A stretch of 15,586 nucleotides of DNA from CAYHWW01 sp964360145. Its GTDB lineage: Bacteria; Bdellovibrionota; UBA1018; CAYHWW01. Of the stretch, positions 6,653 to 13,476 are shown piece after piece. Position numbers and translations under genes: made by a program. The stretch spans positions 1 to 15,586 of the forward strand of contig CAYHWW010000074.1 in NCBI GenBank assembly GCA_964360145.1, written 5' to 3'. Numbering within the stretch: position 1 is the stretch's first letter; every line of letters starts with the position of its first letter. Under the pieces are notes generated by a model. The model worked only from the letters and a program-made list of their open reading frames with translations. It searched no databases and was not told the origin of the DNA.

Positions 6653-7305
6653 TCACTCACCAGCCCATTGATGACTCGGGTTTTCCCTGACACAGGATCG
6701 GCAATGAGGGTCATCGTGTGATCGCTGGTGTCCTTTAAATGGATGATGAGCTTCTCCATGAAGCCGTGAGGGAAAATATGGGCCACGGCCATGCCCGCGG
6801 TGGCGGGGCCCTTCGTCTGCGGCGTGGTGACGTCCGCGAACTTCACGCCGGCGGGGAGCGAGCGCTTGTCCCGGGTGACGTCTCGTGCCAGCCCGAACAC
6901 GGGGCGCTTCCGTGCTTTGCGCTCGTCTTCCGTGCGCTTGGAGTCCCGGCGGGACTCATCTTCTTTTTGTTCGTCAGTCTGTAGAGAGAGGCTCTGGGGC
7001 CCCTGCTCCACCCAGTATTGCTGTTTTTCCAGGTCGAAGACGACGCGGAACACCCGGCCTTTGAGCACGGCCTCGTCATAGGCCGCCCGAATCGTGGACG
7101 CCAGCTCGCGGCCACTGTTTTGAATGGCCACGCGGATACTCACATTCACGCCGGGGATCATGATGGCGAAAATAAAGGCCATCAGACCAATGACGAGCAA
7201 CATCTCGATCAACGTGAAAGCCGACCGACGCTGACGACGAAGCAGTGGGCCCAATACCAGCGGCCTAATTTGGGTCGTTGACGTCCAAGTCCTTATCGTA
7301 TCCAT
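6649..7305 (-). CDS. gspH: Type II secretion system minor pseudopilin GspH
   Basis: 218 residues from ATG 7303-7305, chosen because AAGAAGG lies a few bases upstream, though this start overlaps gspG by 41 bp. A TTG at 7252-7254, 10 bp after the gspG stop codon, is an alternative that gives an 11-residue leader. The prepilin motif is RRSAFTLIEMLLVIGLMAFI (26-45). Cleavage after Ala29 keeps Glu at +5; there is no Gly at -1 or -2. The body has the GspH pattern SGRELASTIRAAYDEAVLKG followed by beta strands RVFRVVFDLEKQQYWVE. A highly charged stretch (about 110-134, mostly Asp, Glu, Lys and Arg) forms an insert between strands. Known: GspH bridges the GspI/J/K tip and the GspG filament. Identity is secure; the exact N-terminus is not. 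Confidence 0.9.
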   Translation of the reverse strand: MDTIRTWTSTTQIRPLVLGPLLRRQRRSAFTLIEMLLVIGLMAFIFAIMIPGVNVSIRVAIQNSGRELASTIRAAYDEAVLKGRVFRVVFDLEKQQYWVEQGPQSLSLQTDEQKEDESRRDSKRTEDERKARKRPVFGLARDVTRDKRSLPAGVKFADVTTPQTKGPATAGMAVAHIFPHGFMEKLIIHLKDTSDHTMTLIADPVSGKTRVINGLVSE

Positions 7306-7732
7306 CGCCGCCTTCTTTGCCGTCGGCGCCCAGGGATTTGAGGGTGTACTTACTGCTTCCGTCTTCATTGACGTAAATGAAGTCATGTTCCCACCCATCC
7401 TTGGGCACTCTTTTGTCTTTCAAAAAACCGCTGGGGTCGTAGTTCCTGCAGTCTGGTGCCACGGCGGGCTTCGTGATCAGGGCTTCCAAGCCCCCTTGCG
7501 CCGTGGTCGGGTAGTGGTTGCAGGAGCGGTAGTAATCATCCATGGCGGTTTGCAGCTGCTTCATGATGATCATCGAGCCCTTTTGCTTGCCTTCGTTGTA
7601 GCGGCCCATGAGGTTGGTCACCGTGAGCGTGCCGATGAAGGCGATCAAAGAAATCACGATGAGGATTTCAACCAAGGTAAATCCGCGCTCTGCGGATCTG
7701 GTATTGCGGCAACGAGTATGAAGGCGGTTCAT
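7265..7732 (-). CDS. gspG: Type II secretion system major pseudopilin GspG
   Basis: 155 residues, normal for GspG. The leader ends AERG, then FTLVEILIVISLIAFIGTL (18-36), cleaved after Gly17 with Glu at +5. The globular domain carries the GspG hallmarks YPTTAQGGLEALITKP (74-89), KDGWEHDFIY (111-120) and a C-terminal calcium loop LGADGKEGGDGYDKDLDV (134-151). Cys71 and Cys95 flank the YPTT segment and could form a disulfide. Known: GspG polymerises into the periplasmic pseudopilus and calcium stabilises its C-terminal loop. The start has a strong GAGGAG 7 nt upstream, fitting a protein needed in large amounts. It lies 22 bp after gspF, the widest gap in the operon. Confidence 0.97.
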   Translation of the reverse strand: MNRLHTRCRNTRSAERGFTLVEILIVISLIAFIGTLTVTNLMGRYNEGKQKGSMIIMKQLQTAMDDYYRSCNHYPTTAQGGLEALITKPAVAPDCRNYDPSGFLKDKRVPKDGWEHDFIYVNEDGSSKYTLKSLGADGKEGGDGYDKDLDVNDPN

Positions 7733-7739
7733 GGTTGTT

Positions 7740-7745
7740 CTCCTC
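7740..7745 (-). promoter_or_regulatory. Ribosome-binding site of gspG
   Basis: GAGGAG on the minus strand, 7 nt before the gspG ATG and inside the 22-bp gspF-gspG spacer. It is one of the two best Shine-Dalgarno matches in the operon, which fits the need for excess major pseudopilin. Confidence 0.65.
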
Positions 7746-7754
7746 AGGACTGTC

Positions 7755-8999
7755 TTAGTTCAAGTTATTCAATTCCAGCAAGGGCACGAAGATGGACACG
7801 ACGATGAGGGCGACCACGATGCCCATGCCCACGATCATGGCGGGCTCCAGGAGCGCGGTGAGGCCATCGATTTTAGCGGTCACCTGCTCCTCGAACGTGG
7901 AGCTCACATTCTGGAGCATCTGGGGCAGTTCGCCGGTCTTCTCCCCGATGGCGATCATATGTATCACCAGGGGCGGGAACTGTTGACTTCTTTTTAAGGG
8001 CTCCGCGATGCTCTGGCCTTCCGTCACGTTCTCTCGGGCTTGGCTGATGGCTTCCATGATGAGCTCATTGCCGACGATGTTCTTGACAATATTCATCGCG
8101 GTCAAGATGGGCACGCCCCCTGCCAGCATGGCAGCGAGCGAGTTGGCGAAGCGGGCCACCGCCAGCATGCGGATGAGCTTGCCCAACACAGGCGTGCGCA
8201 GCAGGAAACCATGCCACCAGCGTCGTCCCTTCTTGGTGGAGATGTAGCTCATGAAGAGCCAGATGGCGGCGATGGCCGTGGGTAGCGGGATGTACCAGTA
8301 GTTCACCAGGAAGTCGCTGATGGCCAACATGATCTTCGTCTGGAGGGGCAGCTCTTTATTCATGGCCGTGAAAATCTTCGCAAGCTTGGGCATGACGAAC
8401 GTGAAGATGCCAATGATGAGGAGGAAGGCCACGACCATCATGAGAACGGGATACATCATGGCCGACGACACTTTATTCTTAAGTCTCACCTGGCCTTCTT
8501 GAAAGTCCGCGAGCCGGAGGAGCACGATGGGGAGTGAGCCTGATGCCTCGCCGGCCTCCACCATATTGATGTAAACGGAGTTGAATACCTTGGGGTGCTT
8601 TGAAAGGGCTTTGCCCAGGCTGGCGCCTTCGTTGACGTCTTGGCGCACTAAGGACAGCACGACCTTGAAGCGCTCGTTTTCAGTCTGGTCGATGAGGGCG
8701 GAGAGGGCATCCACCACGGTGATGCTGGCCTTGATGAGAGAGGCCATTTGACGGGTGAACATGGAGACGTCGTTCAAAGTGATGCGGCCGAAGAGCTGGA
8801 AGCCGCCCTCGGAGGTGGTCTTGATTTTCCCCGCCGCGTCTCTGTTGCTGCCGCCCCCGGAGGATTTTTCGCTGATGTCCGTGAGGAAAATCCCTGACTT
8901 CTTGAGCTTGGTCCGCGCTGTTTTGACGCTGTCCGCTTCCACCATGCCTTTGACCGCTTTGCCGGCGGCGTCCAGTGCTTTGTATTCGTACAGGGCCAT
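7755..8999 (-). CDS. gspF: Type II secretion system inner-membrane platform protein GspF
   Basis: 414 residues, close to the family norm of about 400. The N-terminus ALYEYKALDAAGKAVKGMVE is a classic GspF start. Two T2SS-F repeats are visible: domain 1 (about 77-200, with FTRQMASLIKASITVVDALS and MVEAGEASGSLP) and domain 2 (about 280-400, with FANSLAAMLAGGVPILTAM and IAIGEKTGELPQML). Membrane helices lie at about 182-203, 233-252 and 384-408. A Gly/Ser/Asn-rich linker (44-56) joins the short N-terminal segment to domain 1. Known: GspF is the polytopic core of the platform and is thought to couple GspE ATP hydrolysis to insertion of pseudopilin subunits. AGGA precedes the start at a slightly long spacing; gspE ends 17 bp upstream. 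Confidence 0.97.
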   Translation of the reverse strand: MALYEYKALDAAGKAVKGMVEADSVKTARTKLKKSGIFLTDISEKSSGGGSNRDAAGKIKTTSEGGFQLFGRITLNDVSMFTRQMASLIKASITVVDALSALIDQTENERFKVVLSLVRQDVNEGASLGKALSKHPKVFNSVYINMVEAGEASGSLPIVLLRLADFQEGQVRLKNKVSSAMMYPVLMMVVAFLLIIGIFTFVMPKLAKIFTAMNKELPLQTKIMLAISDFLVNYWYIPLPTAIAAIWLFMSYISTKKGRRWWHGFLLRTPVLGKLIRMLAVARFANSLAAMLAGGVPILTAMNIVKNIVGNELIMEAISQARENVTEGQSIAEPLKRSQQFPPLVIHMIAIGEKTGELPQMLQNVSSTFEEQVTAKIDGLTALLEPAMIVGMGIVVALIVVSIFVPLLELNNLN

Positions 9000-9016
9000 G
9001 GTTGTGGTTTCCTAAA

Positions 9017-10720
9017 TCAGTCGTCGGCCTGGGTGGCTCTGACTAATTCCTCGATGGTGGTTGCGCCAGACAGAAGTTTTTGCACGCCGCACTCGCGTAG
9101 GGTGCGCATGCCCTGCTCCACGGCCTTTTTCTTGATGGTGCCGCCGTCCATGTGCTTCAAAATCAAGGAGCGCACTTCGTCGGTGATCACGAGAAGCTCG
9201 TAAATCACGGTCCGGCCCGAGTAACCGCTCTGGGCGCAGCCGGGGCAGCCTATGGCTTTGTAGAACTTCGCGGTGGGTTGGGTTTTCCGCGAAAGCCCCA
9301 GTTCCGCCAGGGCCTCGGGAGTGGGTTCATATTCCTCGCGGCATTTGGTGCAGACTTTTCGGATCAAGCGCTGGGCCACGATGCCGAGCAGGGAGGAGGC
9401 GATGAGGAAGGGTTCCACGCCCATGTCGTTCAAGCGCGTGGTGGCGCCCGCGGCATCATTGGTGTGCAGGGTGGAGAGCACCAAGTGACCGGTGAGCGAC
9501 GCGTTGATGGCGATTTCCGCGGTCTCACCGTCCCGAATTTCACCGATCATGATGACGTCGGGGTTTTGGCGCAAAATCGATCGCAGCGCTTTGGCGAAGG
9601 TGAGATCGATCTTGGAGTTGACCTGAATCTGGTTTACCCCCGCAATCACGTATTCCACGGGATCTTCCACGGTGATGATGCAGCGTTCGGTGGAGTTGAG
9701 GATGGAGAGGCTCGCGGACAGCGTGGTGGATTTACCGGAACCCGTGGGGCCCGTAACCAGGATGATGCCGTATTTTTTATGCAGCAGGCGATCGATGGTG
9801 GCCAGCGCCTCGGTTTCAAAACCCAGGTTTTCGAGCTCCAGCACCTTCTCGCCCTGTTCCAAAATACGCATGACGAGGCGTTCGCCGAAGGCCGTGGGTA
9901 CGGTGGAGAGACGAATGTCGATGTCTTTGCCGGCGAGCTTGATCTTGATGCGACCATCCTGGGGCAGGCGTTTTTCCGCGATGTCCAGGCTGCCCATGAC
10001 CTTGATCCGTGACGAGATCGCGGCATGGACCTTCTTCGGTTCTCTGCGAATGTCGTAGAGCACGCCATCCACCCGGAAGCGCACCACCATCTCCCGTTCG
10101 AAGGGCTCGATGTGAATATCGCTTGCTCGCTCTTTCACCGCGCGGAAGAGCATCTGGTTCACGTAGCGGATGATGGGAGCGTCATCCTCGGAGGCTTCGA
10201 GGATGTCCAGAGTGGTGTCTTCGAGGTCAAGGTCCTCGTCATATTCGTCGCGCAGCTCCGTCATCTGATTGGCGTTGGCGCGCTCGTAAACCCGGTTGAT
10301 GGCATCATTGATGCGGGTGGACGTCGCCACCACGATTTGAATGCTCATGCCGGTGAGGAGCCTGAGATCCTCGGTCACCGCCAGATTGAAGGGGTTGCTC
10401 ACCGCGATGATCATGGTGTCTTCCACCCGGGCGATGGGGATTACTTCTTTGGCCTTGGCGTAGTTGATGGGGATATCCCGCACCAAGAGCGGGTCGATGT
10501 CGTTGGGCTTCAGCTCATCGGTGTAAGTGAGGTCGAGCTGAGTGCATAACGCCCGCAAAAGATCGTTGGCGGTCACCAGATTGCGCTCCACGAGAATCTC
10601 CCCCAGGGGGCGTTTCTCACGGGTTTGCAGCTCAAGGGCTTCCTTGAGCTGGGCTTCCGAGAGCGAGGTGCTGTGCAGCAGGATCTCGCCAAGTTTTTTC
10701 TGTGGGGCGGGGAGTACCAT
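9017..10720 (-). CDS. gspE: Type II secretion system assembly ATPase GspE
   Basis: 567 residues. The N-terminal MshEN-type region (about 8-150) contains LGEILLHSTSLSEAQLKEAL and a second LGEILVERNLVTANDL repeat. A short acidic linker (about 157-178) leads to the core ATPase. Motifs are complete: Walker A GPTGSGKS (324-331), Asp box ITVEDPVEY (349-357), Walker B VIMIGEIRDGET (389-400) and His box LSTLHTND (415-422). The C4 zinc module is intact (CTKC at 457-460, CPGC at 492-495). Known: GspE is a hexameric cytoplasmic ATPase that drives pseudopilus extension, held at the membrane by GspL and GspF. PilB of type IV pili is the close relative, but the location between gspD and gspF makes GspE the right name. 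The start ATG follows the gspD stop codon by 11 bp with a weak purine-rich AGAGAAAGAG. Confidence 0.97.
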   Translation of the reverse strand: MVLPAPQKKLGEILLHSTSLSEAQLKEALELQTREKRPLGEILVERNLVTANDLLRALCTQLDLTYTDELKPNDIDPLLVRDIPINYAKAKEVIPIARVEDTMIIAVSNPFNLAVTEDLRLLTGMSIQIVVATSTRINDAINRVYERANANQMTELRDEYDEDLDLEDTTLDILEASEDDAPIIRYVNQMLFRAVKERASDIHIEPFEREMVVRFRVDGVLYDIRREPKKVHAAISSRIKVMGSLDIAEKRLPQDGRIKIKLAGKDIDIRLSTVPTAFGERLVMRILEQGEKVLELENLGFETEALATIDRLLHKKYGIILVTGPTGSGKSTTLSASLSILNSTERCIITVEDPVEYVIAGVNQIQVNSKIDLTFAKALRSILRQNPDVIMIGEIRDGETAEIAINASLTGHLVLSTLHTNDAAGATTRLNDMGVEPFLIASSLLGIVAQRLIRKVCTKCREEYEPTPEALAELGLSRKTQPTAKFYKAIGCPGCAQSGYSGRTVIYELLVITDEVRSLILKHMDGGTIKKKAVEQGMRTLRECGVQKLLSGATTIEELVRATQADD

Positions 10721-10731
10721 TGCTCTTTCTC

Positions 10732-13476
10732 TTATTGTTGTGGCGCGGTTTGCTGGGGCGCGATGCCAGGATTCACAGGCGCGCCCACGGCCTCACCGGT
10801 GTAGCCCTGGGGCGCTGGCGCCGGTTGGGAGTCAGTTGGGGTGACCCCAGCCGTGTTCATGCCGCCGGTGGGAAGCCCCTGCAGGGATGGGGGCAGGCTG
10901 ACGCCGCTCTGATTCTGCCTGTAAGCGGAGGGAACTTGGCCGTCACCGCTGGGTTCCTGCTCTTCCTCTTCAGCATCCTCTTCGAGGGCATCGGTGTTTT
11001 CTACCTTGTAGGTGTTCTTCAGCTCAGACAGTGGTGGCAAGCCACGGATCATTTCCAGCTTCTGGCGCTCGTAGGGGTCGTTGCCGCCGTTCGCCGTCTC
11101 GATGAACTCGTCGCGTTCCTTCAGCTTCTTATCCAGGATGCCGCGGATGTTCTGGTACTGCTTGATGATACGCGGGGTGATGAACATCACCAGGTTGGTT
11201 TTGATGGTGCGCTTGGAGCTGGCGCGGAAGAGCCAGCCCAGCACGGGGATGTCACCCAGGATGGGCACCTTGGTGGCGCTCTCCGATACTTTGTCGCGCA
11301 TCAAGCCGCCCAGGGCCACGGTGTCTTGGTCCTGCACCACGATAATTGTTTGGCTGGAGCGTTCGGTGGTGCCGAAGGCCTGGTCCTGGAGGGCCTTGGG
11401 TACGGAGCGGTTCTCGAAGTCTTGGAACTTCTGCTTGATCTCCAGCTTCACGAAATTCGAGATCTTGTTGATCTGTGGCTTGATGTTGAGCGACAGCGAA
11501 ACTTTCTCGCGGGTGAAGCTTTGCGCCGTGCCGGCGCCCTGCACCGCGGTTACCGTGGGTACGGGCACCGATTCGCCGATCTCGATGCTGGCCTCTTGGT
11601 TGTCCAGGGTGAGGATCTGGGGAGTGGCGAGCAGGTTGGAGTTGCCATTCTGCTGCAACGCCGTGATGAGGCCCTGGATCGTGGAAATCGCGATGGGGCT
11701 GCTGCCTCCGGGAGGAGTGAAGTTCACCGAGCTGCCGTGCTTGAAGCCCAAGGCCAATCCTTGCACGCCGGTGAGGGGGTTCGTGAGAAAGCTGGAGAGA
11801 TCGCTATTGGGCAGGAAGCCCAGGCCGTTTTTCGGGCTCACCACGGAAGTGCTCATGGAGAAGGCCTTATCCATATTCATTTCCATGATGGCAACCTCCA
11901 CGTAGACCTGATCGCGGGGCACGTCGAGTTTGCTGATGACGCGCTTCACCAGCATGTAGTCCGTGGCGCTTGCGGTGACCACGAGGGAGTTGGTGGGTTT
12001 GTCCGCGGCTACCTTCACGGCGCCCTCGAAGAGGGCCGCCTGGGCGGGGGACACGCCGGGCATGCCGGACTTGGCCCCGGGGTTGCCCGCGCCGGAGGCC
12101 AGGTTGTTCATGGTGTTCGCCACTTGTTCGGCGTCGGCGAACTGCAAGTACATCACGTGGATGCGGGAACCGCCTTGGGAGAGGGATACCCGGGTATCCA
12201 GTTTCTTGATGAGGATTTTCACCTGCTCGAAGCCCTTGGCGTTGGCGTTCACGATGAGGGAGTTGGTGCGGCCATCGGAGATGATGTGGGAGATGATGNN
12301 NNNNNNNNCAAAGCCTTTACCGCCGAACCGGGGCATTCCCGCCGGCGCGCCGGGGCCGCCTACCGCGCTGCCAGGCCCGGGGAGCAGTTGGTCCACGAGT
12401 TTCGCGATATCATCGGCGGAGGCGTACTTGATTTTGATGACTTCCAGGCCCTCATCGAAGCCTTCGATGTCGAGGAGCGAGATGAGATCGGTGAGCTTTT
12501 TGATGTTGGCCGCGGTGTCGGTGATGATCAGCGTATTCGTTTGCTCATAGGACATCATGCGGGTGGTGGGCGCGGTGATGTTCATGAACACCCGGCGCAC
12601 TTCCTCGGCGTTGATGTACTTCAGGGGCACCACCCGGGTGATCATGGCGTCATGGTCCGGGGCGTAGGCGCCGGAGTAGATTTTGAGTTGCTTGTCCTTG
12701 GCGTCCCGCTGCTTGGCGATGCGGAGGTACTTGCCGGACGGGATGATGGTGAACTGGTTCACATCCAGGGCGGTCAAAAAGGCTTTCCACGCATCGCCGA
12801 TGGTGATGGGGGAGTTGCTTACGATGGAGATGCGGCCTCTTACTTCTTTGTCTAAAATAAAGTTCAAGCAGGTGAGTTTGCCCAGGGTTTTGGCGATTTC
12901 CACGATGTCCGCGTCGGGAAAGTCGAAGTTCGTCACCACATCGGGGCCATAGCCGGTGTCCGGGTCCAGCTTCAGGCAGCCTTGGCCCCGGGATGTGCCT
13001 CCCGCCGCCGCGTCGCCGCCCATGGAAATGGGGGTGGCGGCGGTGCCCGTGCTGGGGCTGGTGCTCGTGCTGGAGCTCGCGGGCCGCGCAGGAGGGTAGT
13101 CGGCGGGGGCGCCGCTGGCAGTGGCTTTTTGGCGCAAGCGCTCTTCCATTTTTGCGCGAAGAGCATCGTCACTGAGCTCGTCATAATCTTCTTCGGAGAG
13201 CTCATCAGCGGGAGGAGCTGAGGTTTTCCCTCCCCCCTTGGGTGGGGTCGCGGTGGCGAAGGGGTTGCCAGATGGCGCATTGCCTCGGGGCGGCTCCTCG
13301 AAGTCTTCTTCGTCGCCGAAGTCTTCCGTCAGGGAAGGGGGCGGGCCACCGGCGCTGGGGTTTTGCGCGGGACTTCTTGTTCGTGCCGCCCAACCCGCGC
13401 TTGGCAGTGCCATGGCCAGCAGCAGCGCGAGGGCCGAGGGGAACATTTGTTTTTTTCCTGGATTACCGCATGTCAT
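10732..13476 (-). CDS. gspD: Type II secretion system outer-membrane secretin GspD (interrupted by an assembly gap)
   Basis: About 914 codons, longer than the usual 650-750. A signal peptide (1-30, hydrophobic core FPSALALLLAMAL) is followed by an acidic, Pro/Ser-rich low-complexity region (31-165), then N0 (about 178-255), N1 (280-337), N2 (344-428), N3 (438-518) and the secretin channel domain (about 520-775) with signature VPILGDIPVLGWLF (737-750). The tail (about 780-914) is acidic then Gln/Pro-rich. Known: GspD forms the multimeric outer-membrane channel, and its N domains contact GspC and cargo. The Ns fall in N2 (codons 390-393); the frame is continuous across them, but true length is unknown. 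The start at 13476 overlaps gspC by 14 bp, has AAGGA 9 nt upstream and supplies the KK needed in a signal peptide; ATG at 13446 is an alternative. No lipobox is visible. Confidence 0.96.
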   Translation of the reverse strand: MTCGNPGKKQMFPSALALLLAMALPSAGWAARTRSPAQNPSAGGPPPSLTEDFGDEEDFEEPPRGNAPSGNPFATATPPKGGGKTSAPPADELSEEDYDELSDDALRAKMEERLRQKATASGAPADYPPARPASSSTSTSPSTGTAATPISMGGDAAAGGTSRGQGCLKLDPDTGYGPDVVTNFDFPDADIVEIAKTLGKLTCLNFILDKEVRGRISIVSNSPITIGDAWKAFLTALDVNQFTIIPSGKYLRIAKQRDAKDKQLKIYSGAYAPDHDAMITRVVPLKYINAEEVRRVFMNITAPTTRMMSYEQTNTLIITDTAANIKKLTDLISLLDIEGFDEGLEVIKIKYASADDIAKLVDQLLPGPGSAVGGPGAPAGMPRFGGKGFXXXXIISHIISDGRTNSLIVNANAKGFEQVKILIKKLDTRVSLSQGGSRIHVMYLQFADAEQVANTMNNLASGAGNPGAKSGMPGVSPAQAALFEGAVKVAADKPTNSLVVTASATDYMLVKRVISKLDVPRDQVYVEVAIMEMNMDKAFSMSTSVVSPKNGLGFLPNSDLSSFLTNPLTGVQGLALGFKHGSSVNFTPPGGSSPIAISTIQGLITALQQNGNSNLLATPQILTLDNQEASIEIGESVPVPTVTAVQGAGTAQSFTREKVSLSLNIKPQINKISNFVKLEIKQKFQDFENRSVPKALQDQAFGTTERSSQTIIVVQDQDTVALGGLMRDKVSESATKVPILGDIPVLGWLFRASSKRTIKTNLVMFITPRIIKQYQNIRGILDKKLKERDEFIETANGGNDPYERQKLEMIRGLPPLSELKNTYKVENTDALEEDAEEEEQEPSGDGQVPSAYRQNQSGVSLPPSLQGLPTGGMNTAGVTPTDSQPAPAPQGYTGEAVGAPVNPGIAPQQTAPQQ
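12299..12308. other. Assembly gap (10 Ns) inside gspD
   Basis: Ten undetermined bases interrupt the N2 domain of gspD. Coding continues in the same frame on both sides. The Ns are directly preceded on the plus strand by two copies of GGAGATGATG (12277-12286 and 12289-12298, period 12 bp), and the other side is Gly/Pro-rich coding sequence. Gap length may be a placeholder. Confidence 0.95.

Noticed and set aside
10702..12855. A 717-codon open frame on the plus strand opposite gspD
   Set aside because: It is a codon-bias shadow of gspD: it runs through the Ns, is rich in His, Gly, Val and Leu repeats with no domain motif, and the minus-strand frame is an unmistakable secretin.
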